Positions 8,346 through 16,657 of a DNA stretch of 64,000 nucleotides are shown piece after piece (the first letter of the stretch is position 1; each line of letters begins with the position of its first letter). This stretch comes from an uncultured Pseudomonadales bacterium. GTDB lineage: Bacteria; Pseudomonadota; Gammaproteobacteria; Pseudomonadales; Cellvibrionaceae. The translations under genes were made by a program, and so were the position numbers. The stretch lies in NCBI GenBank assembly GCA_947489425.1, contig CANLDL010000002.1, positions 930,001-994,000 on the forward strand, given 5' to 3'. A model generated the notes under the pieces. That model was not told the origin of the DNA. It saw only the letters and a list, made by a program, of their open reading frames with translations, and did no database searches.

Positions 8346-9248
8346 GTGAGACAGTTTTTGGTAGGTCGTATCTTTTGGAGTTTTCTTTTTTTTCATCTCA
8401 TTACTAGTGCTGCCGCTGTTAGTGCCGATAGTGAAAAAAATATTGTAACCAGTATTAAACCCTTAACTTTATTGCTAAACGAGCTGGCACTCCCTTCGGA
8501 TAAGGTTGTTCAGTTAGTTAAAAACAGTAGCTCAGCGCATCATTACCAGCTAAAGGTATCGGATCGGCGCTTAATGCAATCAGCTGATATTATTTTTTGG
8601 ATTGGGCCCGAGCTTGAAGTATTTTTGGATAAGCCACTTAAGCAGGTCAGACGATCTGGTTCTGGGGTAATTTCTACATTGAGCGAGCTGCAAAACCTCG
8701 ATTGGCCTGAAAATGCCCATAAAAATCACAATCATGGAGGCCATAGTCATAGTCGTGACCCGCATATATGGCTGAACCCCATTAACCTGCAGGTTATGGT
8801 GGTAGAGATCGCTAAGCGGTTAAGCCAGATATCACCAGAAAATAGTCAGGCCTATGAGAAAAAAGCAGAGGCTCTAGTTAAAAGGCTAATGGACTTAGAT
8901 GTGGACTTAAAAGAACAACTACTTAAGTCAGCAGATAAGCCTTTTGTTGTCTTGCATCCAGCTTATACACATTTTGTTGAGCGCTATGGACTACACCAAA
9001 TTGACTATGTTGGTATTAATCCAGAGAGCCCTATTGGTGCAAAACATCTCTATAAATTAGGGAAACATAAACTGAGTTGCGTTTTTGGTGAGGTGGGTCA
9101 AAATCATCAACGTATAGAAAAAATTGCAACATTTTCTAAAGCGAGTGTTGGCTATTTAGATCCACTAGGGCTTAAGTTAGCAGATGACTCGAGCATTGTT
9201 GACCTACTTCGCAAGCTGACCAATGACCTAGGCGCTTGCTTAAAATAA
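8346..9248 (+). CDS. znuA: Zinc ABC transporter periplasmic binding protein ZnuA
   Basis: Periplasmic zinc-binding protein, 300 aa, delivering zinc to ZnuBC. A signal peptide (MRQFLVGRIFWSFLFFHLI...AVSAD) is present. Zinc-ligand histidines are recognisable in SSAHHYQLK, DPHIWLNP and HPAYTHF. A histidine-rich flexible loop (HKNHNHGGHSHS, about residues 121-132) marks the zinc subfamily as opposed to manganese. The GTG start is the only one giving a full signal peptide; its ribosome-binding site (AAGGG, about 14 nt upstream) is poorly spaced. It is divergent from zur-znuCB and shares the Zur box. Confidence 0.94.
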   Translation: MRQFLVGRIFWSFLFFHLITSAAAVSADSEKNIVTSIKPLTLLLNELALPSDKVVQLVKNSSSAHHYQLKVSDRRLMQSADIIFWIGPELEVFLDKPLKQVRRSGSGVISTLSELQNLDWPENAHKNHNHGGHSHSRDPHIWLNPINLQVMVVEIAKRLSQISPENSQAYEKKAEALVKRLMDLDVDLKEQLLKSADKPFVVLHPAYTHFVERYGLHQIDYVGINPESPIGAKHLYKLGKHKLSCVFGEVGQNHQRIEKIATFSKASVGYLDPLGLKLADDSSIVDLLRKLTNDLGACLK

Positions 9249-9263
9249 CTCTAAAGACTTACG

Positions 9264-9560
9264 CTATATTGCGGCTCGTCTCTCGATAGTTTTTGTGTCA
9301 CTGCTATTAAATTGATTTGTCCGGGATAATAACAGTCCTTTACTTTGCAAATAATCTTTCTGGTTTTCGTCTAGTTCGTTAATAAACATAGAGTAGTGAT
9401 CTGCTATGTTGGTATCTGGCGATGTGCAGCTATAGCGCAGTAAAGAAAAAACATCTTTTTGTTGGGAAAGGCGATGTCTTACGCCTGTTTTTGCTCGTAC
9501 AGCTTTAACGAGTTGTTGAAGTTGATAAAGCGCAGCCTGAGAAAATAATAACTGGTTCAT
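9264..9560 (-). CDS. Small protein of unknown function (98 aa)
   Basis: Not recognised. It encodes 98 residues, hydrophilic, with a basic helical N-terminal third (QLVKAVRAKTGVRHRL) and no membrane segment or signal peptide. AAAGGATTAAA immediately precedes the ATG, a well-placed ribosome-binding site that argues it is real. It is convergent with znuA (15-bp gap) and divergent from polA. The residue pattern DVFSLLRYS followed by SMFINELDENQ suggests a small helical cytoplasmic protein, possibly a regulator or adaptor; no function is claimed. Confidence 0.6.
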   Translation of the reverse strand: MNQLLFSQAALYQLQQLVKAVRAKTGVRHRLSQQKDVFSLLRYSCTSPDTNIADHYSMFINELDENQKDYLQSKGLLLSRTNQFNSSDTKTIERRAAI

Positions 9561-9775
9561 TTTAATCCTTTAATAATCTAACTTAATTATATTAAGTGTA
9601 GATAAAGTTATTTTTTTTGCTCAATAAATACTAAATATTTTGAGAGGTGTTTAACAAAACGCCTTATTTGAATACGTAATCGGTTATAGTAATACGTTAT
9701 ATCTGATACTTATTTCTATAAACGAATAGCGCCAAACTGAATAAACTCAACAACATACACAATGAGATACAAAAT

Positions 9776-12505
9776 ATGAGTGAAGTAATAAGCCCGCCAC
9801 TAGTGTTGGTTGATGGATCTTCTTACCTTTATAGGGCTTTTCATGCCATGTTCAAGGCTGATTTACGTAACTCAAGGGGGGAGCCAACGGGTGCGATTAG
9901 AACCGTGACCAGTATGCTGCGACGCCTACAGAAAGACTATCCAAACAGTGTCATAGCGGTTATTTTTGATGCCAAAGGTAAAACTTTTAGAGATGAAATT
10001 TATACCCAGTACAAGGCAAATCGCCCGTCAATGCCCGATGATCTTCGATCACAAGTTGAGCCTATTCATCAAATTGTTCGCGCAATGGGTTTGCCGCTGT
10101 TAGTCGTCGAAGGGGTAGAAGCCGATGATGTTATAGGGACACTGAGTCATCAAGCAACCGATCAAGGTATCAATGTCGTAGTATCCACTGGTGATAAAGA
10201 CATGGCACAGCTCGTTAATGAACATGTGACCTTGGTTAATACCATGACCGAAACTGTTATGGATATCGAAGGCGTCCAGAAAAAATTTGGCTTACCGCCC
10301 TCACTCATTATCGACTTTCTGGCTCTTATGGGGGACAAAGTCGATAACATCCCTGGTGTGCCCGGTGTTGGTGAAAAAACAGCATTAGCACTTTTGCAAA
10401 ATTTAGGCAGCATCGATGCTATCTACGAAAATTTAGAAGCAGTAAGAACACTAGAGTTTAGAGGGGCTAAAAAAATGCCCGAAAAGCTTGCCGAAAACGA
10501 AGAGTTGGCTCGCCTTTCTTATCTTTTAGCGACTATTAAAGTCGATGTTGAATTGGATGTTAGAGTCAGTGATATTAAACAAAGTGAGGTTGATGTCGAA
10601 GCTCTTCGTTCGCTCTATGAAAATTATGAGTTTACATCCTTTTTGGAAGAACTGGATTCAGATGTCTCCGAAGCCTCTGAGGACGTGCAAGCCAGCGAAG
10701 GCGATTATCAAACGATACAGACTAAGGTGCATTTTAATCAGTGGTTAACACGCCTAAAAGATGCCAGTTTATTTGCCTTCGACACGGAGACAACCAGCCT
10801 TAACTATATGGAAGCTAAAGTTGTTGGTCTTTCCTTTGCTATCTCTCCTGGTGAAGCAGCCTATGTACCTTGCGATCATGACTATATCGATGTGCCAGAA
10901 CAGCTGCCGCTAGAGTGGGTTTTAGAGCAGTTAAAGCCCTTGCTGGAAGATGAGCAAAAGGCCAAGGTTGGCCAAAACCTTAAGTATGACCGTAGTGTGC
11001 TTTTGAATCATGGTATTGAGCTTAGAGGTATAAAATACGACACAATGCTTGAGTCTTATGTACTTAATGCAACAGCGACAAGGCATGATATGGATAGCCT
11101 CGCCAAGCACTATCTCGCCAAAAAAACCATTAAATTTGAAGACATAGCAGGTAAAGGTGCTAAACAACTAACATTCAATCAAATACCCATAGAGCAGGCG
11201 GCGCCCTATGCAGCTGAAGATGCTGATATTACTCTTCAGCTGCACCAAACTTTACTGCCTCAAATATCTGAAACGCCATGGCTTAGCAGTGTGTTAGCGT
11301 CTATAGAGATGCCATTAGTGTCGATATTGTCCGATATAGAGCGCTTTGGCGCAGGTGTAGATGCAAAATTACTCGGTGAGCAAAGCCTAGAGTTAGGGCA
11401 AAGGCTCGATGAGCTAGAAAAGCAGGCCCATGAAATAGCAGGTGAGCCATTTAACCTTGGTTCGCCAAAACAGCTAGGTATTATCTTGTTTGAAAAACTC
11501 GAATTGCCTGTACGTAAAAAGACGCCCAAAGGGGCTCCCTCAACAGCAGAGGAAGTATTACAGGAGTTGGCCTTAGACTACCCCTTACCCAAGGTGCTTA
11601 TTGAGTATCGTGGTCTATCAAAGCTTAAATCGACTTATACCGATAAGCTTCCACAAATGATTAACCCTGCTACTGGTCGTATTCATACCTCTTATCATCA
11701 GGCAGTGACTGCAACGGGGCGTTTATCCTCATCGGATCCCAATTTGCAAAATATCCCTATTCGTACGTCAGAGGGACGCAGAATTCGGCAAGCTTTTATA
11801 GCGCGCGAGGGATATAAAGTCGTCGCAGCAGACTATTCTCAAATCGAACTACGTATCATGGCGCATTTGTCGGGAGACAAAGGCTTATTAGATGCCTTTA
11901 ATAAAGGTTTGGATGTCCATAGAGCAACAGCATCAGAAGTCTTTGATACTTCCCTTGAGTCTGTTACTTCTGACCAGCGTCGCAGTGCCAAGGCCATTAA
12001 CTTTGGTTTGATCTACGGTATGTCGGCTTTTGGTTTGGCAAAACAATTAGGTCTTGGCCGTAAAGATGCACAACAGTATATAGATCGCTACTTTGAGCGC
12101 TATCCGGGAGTGCAAGACTATATGGATAGTACTCGTCAAGTAGCTGCCGAAAATGGCTATGTCGAGACGCTGTTTGGTCGTAGGCTGTATTTGCCCGAAA
12201 TTAACGCTAGTAATGGTATGCGCCGACAAGCTGCTGAGCGTGCAGCTATTAATGCACCTATGCAAGGTACAGCTGCCGATATTATAAAACGGGCAATGAT
12301 TCTGGTGGATGAATGGATCCGGTCCTCAAATTACAAGGCTAATGTTGTTATGCAGGTGCATGATGAGCTTGTTTTTGAGGTAGACGAAGGGCAGGTAGCT
12401 GAATTTATGCCTATTTTATGTCAAAAAATGCAAAATGCAGCAAAATTATTAGTGCCTTTGTTGGTAGAAGCTGCAGCAGGTAATAATTGGGATGAAGCGC
12501 ATTAA
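9776..12505 (+). CDS. polA: DNA polymerase I
   Basis: Repair and Okazaki-fragment polymerase, 909 aa, near the usual length. The N-terminal 5'-nuclease (about 1-290) has [14 protein letters not shown] and the metal-binding [10 protein letters not shown] and [11 protein letters not shown]. The 3'-5' exonuclease domain (about 320-510) keeps FDTETTSL, so proofreading should be active. Polymerase motifs A ([12 protein letters not shown]), B ([15 protein letters not shown]) and C ([11 protein letters not shown]) are complete. The gene is monocistronic, preceded by an AT-rich 215-bp gap in which no specific operator was seen, and followed by a candidate small RNA. Confidence 0.97.
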   Translation: MSEVISPPLVLVDGSSYLYRAFHAMFKADLRNSRGEPTGAIRTVTSMLRRLQKDYPNSVIAVIFDAKGKTFRDEIYTQYKANRPSMPDDLRSQVEPIHQIVRAMGLPLLVVEGVEADDVIGTLSHQATDQGINVVVSTGDKDMAQLVNEHVTLVNTMTETVMDIEGVQKKFGLPPSLIIDFLALMGDKVDNIPGVPGVGEKTALALLQNLGSIDAIYENLEAVRTLEFRGAKKMPEKLAENEELARLSYLLATIKVDVELDVRVSDIKQSEVDVEALRSLYENYEFTSFLEELDSDVSEASEDVQASEGDYQTIQTKVHFNQWLTRLKDASLFAFDTETTSLNYMEAKVVGLSFAISPGEAAYVPCDHDYIDVPEQLPLEWVLEQLKPLLEDEQKAKVGQNLKYDRSVLLNHGIELRGIKYDTMLESYVLNATATRHDMDSLAKHYLAKKTIKFEDIAGKGAKQLTFNQIPIEQAAPYAAEDADITLQLHQTLLPQISETPWLSSVLASIEMPLVSILSDIERFGAGVDAKLLGEQSLELGQRLDELEKQAHEIAGEPFNLGSPKQLGIILFEKLELPVRKKTPKGAPSTAEEVLQELALDYPLPKVLIEYRGLSKLKSTYTDKLPQMINPATGRIHTSYHQAVTATGRLSSSDPNLQNIPIRTSEGRRIRQAFIAREGYKVVAADYSQIELRIMAHLSGDKGLLDAFNKGLDVHRATASEVFDTSLESVTSDQRRSAKAINFGLIYGMSAFGLAKQLGLGRKDAQQYIDRYFERYPGVQDYMDSTRQVAAENGYVETLFGRRLYLPEINASNGMRRQAAERAAINAPMQGTAADIIKRAMILVDEWIRSSNYKANVVMQVHDELVFEVDEGQVAEFMPILCQKMQNAAKLLVPLLVEAAAGNNWDEAH

Positions 12506-12670
12506 CTATTTAATAAATTACTTTAAGAGCGGCTGGCAAGATATTTATTAATATATAGAAATTATTTTCTGGCAATATTGATGAATGGTGGTATTGATTT
12601 TACTTTTAGCACCATCTCTAAATTTTTTTTGATATTTTGTTAAAAAAATTAAAAAAAATACAATTTTTAG

Positions 12671-12766
12671 TGAACTTTTAATTTAATCTTGAATCATATA
12701 ATTGCCCTTTTATATTTTGCCTCCCCCTATGGCACCCCCCCGAGCATCTCGGGGGTCTATTTTTCG
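12671..12766 (+). ncRNA. Candidate small RNA downstream of polA (Spot 42 / ErsA position)
   Basis: The 442-bp gap between polA and the porin gene has no open frame but contains a promoter-like pair, TTGTTA (12637-12642) and TACAAT (12659-12664) with a 16-bp spacer. About 70 nt after the predicted start comes a strong intrinsic terminator. The predicted RNA is ~95 nt: an AU-rich 5' part, then C-rich single-stranded stretches (CCTCCCCCTATGG, 12721-12733) before the terminator stem. Small RNAs at this locus (Spot 42 in enterics, ErsA in Pseudomonas) are established. That this is one is inference from position, promoter and terminator; exact ends are estimates. Confidence 0.5.
12738..12763 (+). 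terminator. Intrinsic terminator of the polA-downstream RNA
   Basis: Perfect 8-bp GC-rich stem CCCCCGAG (12738-12745) / CTCGGGGG (12749-12756), CAT loop, followed by TCTATTTTT. It lies 230 bp after polA, which favours a separate transcript ending here. Confidence 0.85.
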
Positions 12767-12789
12767 AGCTAATTTAATTGTCAAAAACA

Positions 12790-12825
12790 GGTTGTTTTTT
12801 GATCTTATTGGTTGTTTTTTGATCT
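12790..12825. repeat. Tandem 16-bp direct repeats upstream of the porin promoter
   Basis: GGTTGTTTTTTGATCT occurs twice (12790-12805 and 12810-12825) with a 20-bp period, about two helical turns. A partial inverted copy (TCAAAAACA) precedes at 12781. The repeats lie 47 bp upstream of the porin minus-35, a position suited to an activator or repressor binding as a tandem pair. The cognate factor is unknown. Confidence 0.6.
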
Positions 12826-12871
12826 AAATTTGTCTCAAATCAAGGCCTTAGGCACCATTCTTAAAAAAAGT

Positions 12872-12900
12872 TTGACTTATTTACTCCATCCCTTTATAAA
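12872..12900 (+). promoter_or_regulatory. Strong sigma-70-type promoter of the porin gene
   Basis: TTGACT (12872-12877) and TATAAA (12895-12900) with an ideal 17-bp spacer. Transcription would start near 12907, giving a ~41-nt leader that contains the strong Shine-Dalgarno TAGGGGG (12934-12940). Confidence 0.75.
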
Positions 12901-12947
12901 AAGCGCTCTTCATATCTTTTATTAATAAAAATTTAGGGGGCAAATCC

Positions 12948-13961
12948 ATGAAGAAAACTTTATTAGCAGTTGCTATTACGGCTGCATCAGTATCTGCAAT
13001 GGCAGACACAAAATTATCTGGTTTCGTTAGTTATCGTGCTGGTTTTTTAGAAGACTTTAACGAAGGTGAAGGTTTAAGTGTTGATGAGCAAACTAACGCG
13101 AGCTCTCGTTTTCGTATTCTTTCTAGCATCGAAGCAAATGGCATCAAATATGGTATACGTGAAGAGTTCGGTCTAGGTAGTGGTCGCCGCCCTTCTGGTG
13201 ATGACATTGGCCTTCGCTTCAATGAGCTTTGGGTTAAAGGTTCTCTTGGTAAATTCTCTCTAGGTCTAGGTAGTGAAGCTGGTGACGGCGCAACTGAGAA
13301 AGATTTCTCAGGTACTTACTTTACAACTAACTCTGAGTTAGAGACCTTCGGTAATATTCCTGGTCGTTTTGGTCTTATCCGTCAAGTAGATGGTGGCCGT
13401 ACTGATCGTATTCGTTACGATACCCATAAACTTGGTGGCGTTGCTAGCTTAGCATTCTCTATTGATGAAAATGAAACATTCAATGGTGAAATTAATGCTG
13501 GTGGTAAAGGTTGGGCATTTGGTGCATTCTTCAGTGCTGCTGATGAAAACACTGCAGACACTAATACTCCTTCTAACCCTGCTGAAATTGGCGATAGATT
13601 TGGTTTATCTGTTGCTGCTAAGCTTGGTGGTGGTTTTAATATCCACGCTTCTTACGGTGAACGAGATGATTTTGATAATGCTGCAGGTGTTGAGCAAGAT
13701 GGACACGAGTTTTTACGTCTAATTGCTGGCTACAGAACAGGTCATCACGCCTTTGCAATCGATTATCAGCAAGATGAAGATGATTCTGGTAGCGGTGAAG
13801 TTGAAACAGTTGGTCTAAGCTATGTATATCGTCCAACTAAAGGTGTTGAGTTCTTCGCTTCTGTTCGTCAGGTAGAGACAGATGGAGCTAGTTTAGCTTC
13901 TGCGCTTGACGGTGACGACGACGGTACTGGTTTCCTATTTGGTGGTAGAATTATTTTCTAA
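12948..13961 (+). CDS. General outer-membrane porin
   Basis: Outer-membrane beta-barrel porin of the Gram-negative trimeric type, 337 aa. The signal peptide MKKTLLAVAITAASVSAMA-D is followed by KLSGFVSYRAGFLEDF, the first strand. Alternating hydrophobic strands, acidic loops and a terminal ...GGRIIF with C-terminal phenylalanine (the BAM recognition signal) fit a 16-stranded barrel. A perfect promoter, a strong AGGGGG ribosome-binding site 7 nt from ATG and regular codon choice suggest high expression. The substrate is not predictable. It lies between the candidate sRNA and a strong terminator, so is monocistronic. Confidence 0.9.
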   Translation: MKKTLLAVAITAASVSAMADTKLSGFVSYRAGFLEDFNEGEGLSVDEQTNASSRFRILSSIEANGIKYGIREEFGLGSGRRPSGDDIGLRFNELWVKGSLGKFSLGLGSEAGDGATEKDFSGTYFTTNSELETFGNIPGRFGLIRQVDGGRTDRIRYDTHKLGGVASLAFSIDENETFNGEINAGGKGWAFGAFFSAADENTADTNTPSNPAEIGDRFGLSVAAKLGGGFNIHASYGERDDFDNAAGVEQDGHEFLRLIAGYRTGHHAFAIDYQQDEDDSGSGEVETVGLSYVYRPTKGVEFFASVRQVETDGASLASALDGDDDGTGFLFGGRIIF

Positions 13962-13989
13962 TTATCACAACTTAGTTACTTCCTTACGA

Positions 13990-14022
13990 AAAATGCGCTA
14001 TCATCCGGTAGCGCATTTTTTT
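13990..14022 (+). terminator. Terminator of the porin gene
   Basis: Stem AAAATGCGCTA (13990-14000) / TAGCGCATTTT (14009-14019) with an 8-nt loop and a T-run, 28 bp after the porin stop. Confidence 0.9.
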
Positions 14023-14049
14023 ATAGATAGGATTTTAAAGAGTAGTAGC

Positions 14050-14418
14050 ATGAATAAAGCTGTATATATTTTAGCCGTACTATTGGTTGTTGGTTGCTCG
14101 AATACTACTCCTTTGGTTGAGCCTGAGGATGATGAAAGTAATCCAGAACAGTATAATCCCGGTGGTCTTTTTACGGGTGATAAAGGTGCATTTTCATTTA
14201 ACGATTTCTTTAACCCTGAAAGGCGCAATGGCGATAGACGACGCTTTATCACAGTTACAGGCTCCGACGTTGATGTGCCTGCAATCGATCTCGATAGCTT
14301 TGAAGAGTTTGAGCGCTTTAAGGCATGGCGACGAGCCCAAGAAGAAGGCTCTGCTGAATATAAAGATTGGCAGGAGTTTCAAAAGTTTTTAAAGTTGAAA
14401 AAAGAAAACGAAAGCTGA
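14050..14418 (+). CDS. Small lipoprotein, paralogue of the one at 21805-22140
   Basis: Predicted lipoprotein of 122 aa and unknown function. MNKAVYILAVLLVVGC is a short signal ending in a lipobox, giving a lipidated cysteine at residue 16; the residues after it (SN) do not suggest inner-membrane retention. The body is acidic and unstructured. The last 40 residues (FEEFERFKAWRR...EYKDWQEFQKFL) form a charged, aromatic helix pair that resembles the end of the lipoprotein upstream of pstS. The start was set at 14050 because only this ATG gives a clean lipoprotein signal, although the frame is open further upstream. Confidence 0.7.
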   Translation: MNKAVYILAVLLVVGCSNTTPLVEPEDDESNPEQYNPGGLFTGDKGAFSFNDFFNPERRNGDRRRFITVTGSDVDVPAIDLDSFEEFERFKAWRRAQEEGSAEYKDWQEFQKFLKLKKENES

Positions 14419-14488
14419 GTTCATCTTAAGTAAGATAAATAGCGCTTACAATCAGTCCTAAATATTTAGTAAAAGCATCCATAAGTCC

Positions 14489-14884
14489 CTAAGAATTTAT
14501 GGATCGAGTTCTCCCCTCATTATCAATAGCCACAAAGACAAAGTCACCCTCTGTGACTTTGATGTCTGTTTCATCGCCTTTGCAAATCCAAACCTCGACG
14601 CAGATACGGATAGAAGAACGCCCAATTTCATTACATTTTGCATAAAAGCTAATGGTTCTGCCAACGGTTACAGGTTTTAAAAAGGCCATGCTACTCATTG
14701 CCACAGTAGTGACTCTGCCATTGGCATATTGTTGGGCAATGTGCGCGCCAGCGGTGTCCATATGCTCGACTAGCCAGCCTGCTGCAATGTTTCCGTTAGC
14801 ATTGACATTGGCACCGTTGGTAATCAGGCGAGTGACTAGTTTGCCTTCTGGCGTAGGGATGTGATCATCTAAAGTATCTGGCAC
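14489..14884 (-). CDS. Acyl-CoA thioesterase, YciA-like hotdog protein
   Basis: Single hotdog-fold protein of 131 aa resembling YciA, which hydrolyses a broad range of acyl-CoAs. NGNIAAGWLVEHMDTAGA holds the central helix with the catalytic aspartate; TTVAMSSMAFLKPVTVGRTISFYAKC and VEVWICKG are the following strands. It is transcribed against the lipoprotein gene; its promoter should lie in the 357-bp gap shared with pstC. Confidence 0.88.
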   Translation of the reverse strand: MPDTLDDHIPTPEGKLVTRLITNGANVNANGNIAAGWLVEHMDTAGAHIAQQYANGRVTTVAMSSMAFLKPVTVGRTISFYAKCNEIGRSSIRICVEVWICKGDETDIKVTEGDFVFVAIDNEGRTRSINS

Positions 14885-15046
14885 TATTTGTTTCTTCTAT
14901 TTGTTTTTATTGTTGGCAGCTATTATTAGTAATTGCATTGCAAGCTCAAGTTAGCGCGCTATTGTAGTTGCCGAATACTTTATGAGTAAATAGCTTATTA
15001 CATTTTTCTATTATTTTATTAAAATAGGTGCTTTATTGTTGGCTGT

Positions 15047-15065
15047 CTGTAACAAAACTGTCATC
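15047..15065 (+). promoter_or_regulatory. Pho box upstream of pstC
   Basis: CTGTAACAAAACTGTCATC has two 7-mers (CTGTAAC, CTGTCAT) 11 bp apart, matching the PhoB consensus. A TATAAT minus-10 (15075-15080) follows after 9 bp, the layout of PhoB-activated promoters without a minus-35. This is the only signal seen in the 357-bp gap 14885-15241; the rest is AT-rich and otherwise featureless. Confidence 0.82.
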
Positions 15066-15241
15066 ATTGCTATTTATAATAATCTAGTAACGAAAGCCTC
15101 GGTATCTATTGAGTTTAATGTCATAGAGATTCGATTTAATCACTATCTAGCGTAAGGGTTAAATTATTTAATATTTGCCTCTTATCATATCGTTATTGAT
15201 TGCCAATACTTTTAAACGTTTTAAGGCGCGTTGGAAAATTT

Positions 15242-16657
15242 ATGAGTTTATCTGCTCTCTTTGTCCTGATTATGCTGGGCGCTACAGTCATTTATGTATT
15301 GGGACGTAGTCGATCTTTAGTATTAGCAAATAATCTAGGCGGAATCCGCCACCTGCATTCCCTTCCTTTGTATTATGGTGCGCAAGCAGCTCTCTGGTGT
15401 TTAATCCCTTGCCTATCTTTGCTTGCCCTATGGGTAGCCTTTGACGATAGTATTATTCGCCAAATTGCTATTCAGTACCTGCCTGAGGATAAGCAAAATC
15501 TCTCTTCTCAAGAATTAGCATTATTACTTAATACCATCGAAAATATAGCCGGTGGAGTGACATCTTTGCAGGCAAGCCCTGAGATGCAAGCAATTGCAGA
15601 TCGTGTTGTTGGTTTACGGCAGTTAAGCTCAACTATACTGAGCGCTATTGTACTGAGTAGCTTGGTTTTGCTAGGTGCCTTAGGTTGGAGCAAAGTGAAG
15701 CCCGAGTACCGGGCGCGCAACAGCGTCGAGAAGACGTTTATGATCTTTCTCTTGGCTTGTTCCACTCTGGCAATTTTTACCACTGTGGGTATTGTTTTTT
15801 CAGTATTATTTGAGTCGATCCGGTTCTTCGACATTATCCCTTTGACTGATTTTTTATTGGGTACACAGTGGAGCCCTCAAACAGCTATTCGCGCAGATCA
15901 GGTCGGTAGCTCGGGTGCATTTGGTGCAATCCCACTTTTCACCGGTACGATGCTTATCTCTTTTATTGCTATGGTGATCGCAGTGCCTACGGGTTTAATG
16001 ACTGCTATTTACCTGTCGGAATATGCCAATAATAAGATCAGGGCAATCGTTAAACCAATGCTAGAGGTATTAGCGGGTATCCCCACGGTCGTTTATGGGT
16101 TCTTTGCGGCGCTGACCGTAGCGCCGATGATTAAAGATGCGCTTCATGGATTAGAGCTCTCTATTTTAAGCTTTTCGATAGGCCCGTTAGATGTGTCTGG
16201 TGAGAGTGCGTTGGCTGCGGGCTTAGTGATGGGGGTGATGATCATTCCCTTTGTGTCGTCCCTATCTGATGATGTCATCAATGCTGTGCCTCAGTCCTTG
16301 AGAGACGGCTCTTATGGTCTTGGCTCAACACAATCAGAAACAGTTAAAAAGGTTATCCTTCCTGCAGCTTTGCCGGGCATTGTGGGCGCTATTTTATTGG
16401 CCGTTTCGCGTGCGATTGGTGAGACTATGATTGTGGTGATGGCAGTGGGTACCGCTGCTCGATTGACGGCAAATCCGCTGGAGTCCGTCACGACAGTAAC
16501 CGTTCAAATGACAACATTACTTATCGGTGATCACGAATTTGATAGTGCCAAGACGCTAGCAGCATTCGCTCTTGGGCTTGTTTTATTTGTAATCACCCTA
16601 GGTCTAAACTTTTTCGCACTGCGCATTGTTAAGAAATATCGTGAGCAATATGACTGA
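15242..16657 (+). CDS. pstC: Phosphate ABC transporter permease PstC
   Basis: Membrane subunit of the high-affinity phosphate importer. The C-terminal ~290 residues are a standard PstC core with the EAA loop AVPQSLRDGSYGLGSTQSETVKKV. The preceding ~180 residues hold extra membrane segments and a soluble insert absent from E. coli PstC (319 aa); the total here is 471 aa, a long form known in several marine gammaproteobacteria and pseudomonads. ATG 15242 (GGA upstream) is preferred to a TTG at 15200. It overlaps pstA by eight bases and follows a Pho box. Confidence 0.93.
   Translation: MSLSALFVLIMLGATVIYVLGRSRSLVLANNLGGIRHLHSLPLYYGAQAALWCLIPCLSLLALWVAFDDSIIRQIAIQYLPEDKQNLSSQELALLLNTIENIAGGVTSLQASPEMQAIADRVVGLRQLSSTILSAIVLSSLVLLGALGWSKVKPEYRARNSVEKTFMIFLLACSTLAIFTTVGIVFSVLFESIRFFDIIPLTDFLLGTQWSPQTAIRADQVGSSGAFGAIPLFTGTMLISFIAMVIAVPTGLMTAIYLSEYANNKIRAIVKPMLEVLAGIPTVVYGFFAALTVAPMIKDALHGLELSILSFSIGPLDVSGESALAAGLVMGVMIIPFVSSLSDDVINAVPQSLRDGSYGLGSTQSETVKKVILPAALPGIVGAILLAVSRAIGETMIVVMAVGTAARLTANPLESVTTVTVQMTTLLIGDHEFDSAKTLAAFALGLVLFVITLGLNFFALRIVKKYREQYD

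Noticed and set aside
12661..12702. Alternative promoter with TATAAT (12697-12702) for the polA-downstream RNA
   Set aside because: No recognisable minus-35 at 16-18 bp; the pair at 12637/12659 fits better, though both remain possible.
13906..14050. Upstream extension of the first small lipoprotein (starting inside the porin gene)
   Set aside because: The frame runs through the porin terminator; the ATG at 14050 gives a proper lipoprotein signal, the longer form does not.
14477..14504. 8-bp inverted repeat ATCCATAA/TTATGGAT near the thioesterase stop codon
   Set aside because: It overlaps the thioesterase coding end and has no U-run in either direction; too weak to call a terminator.
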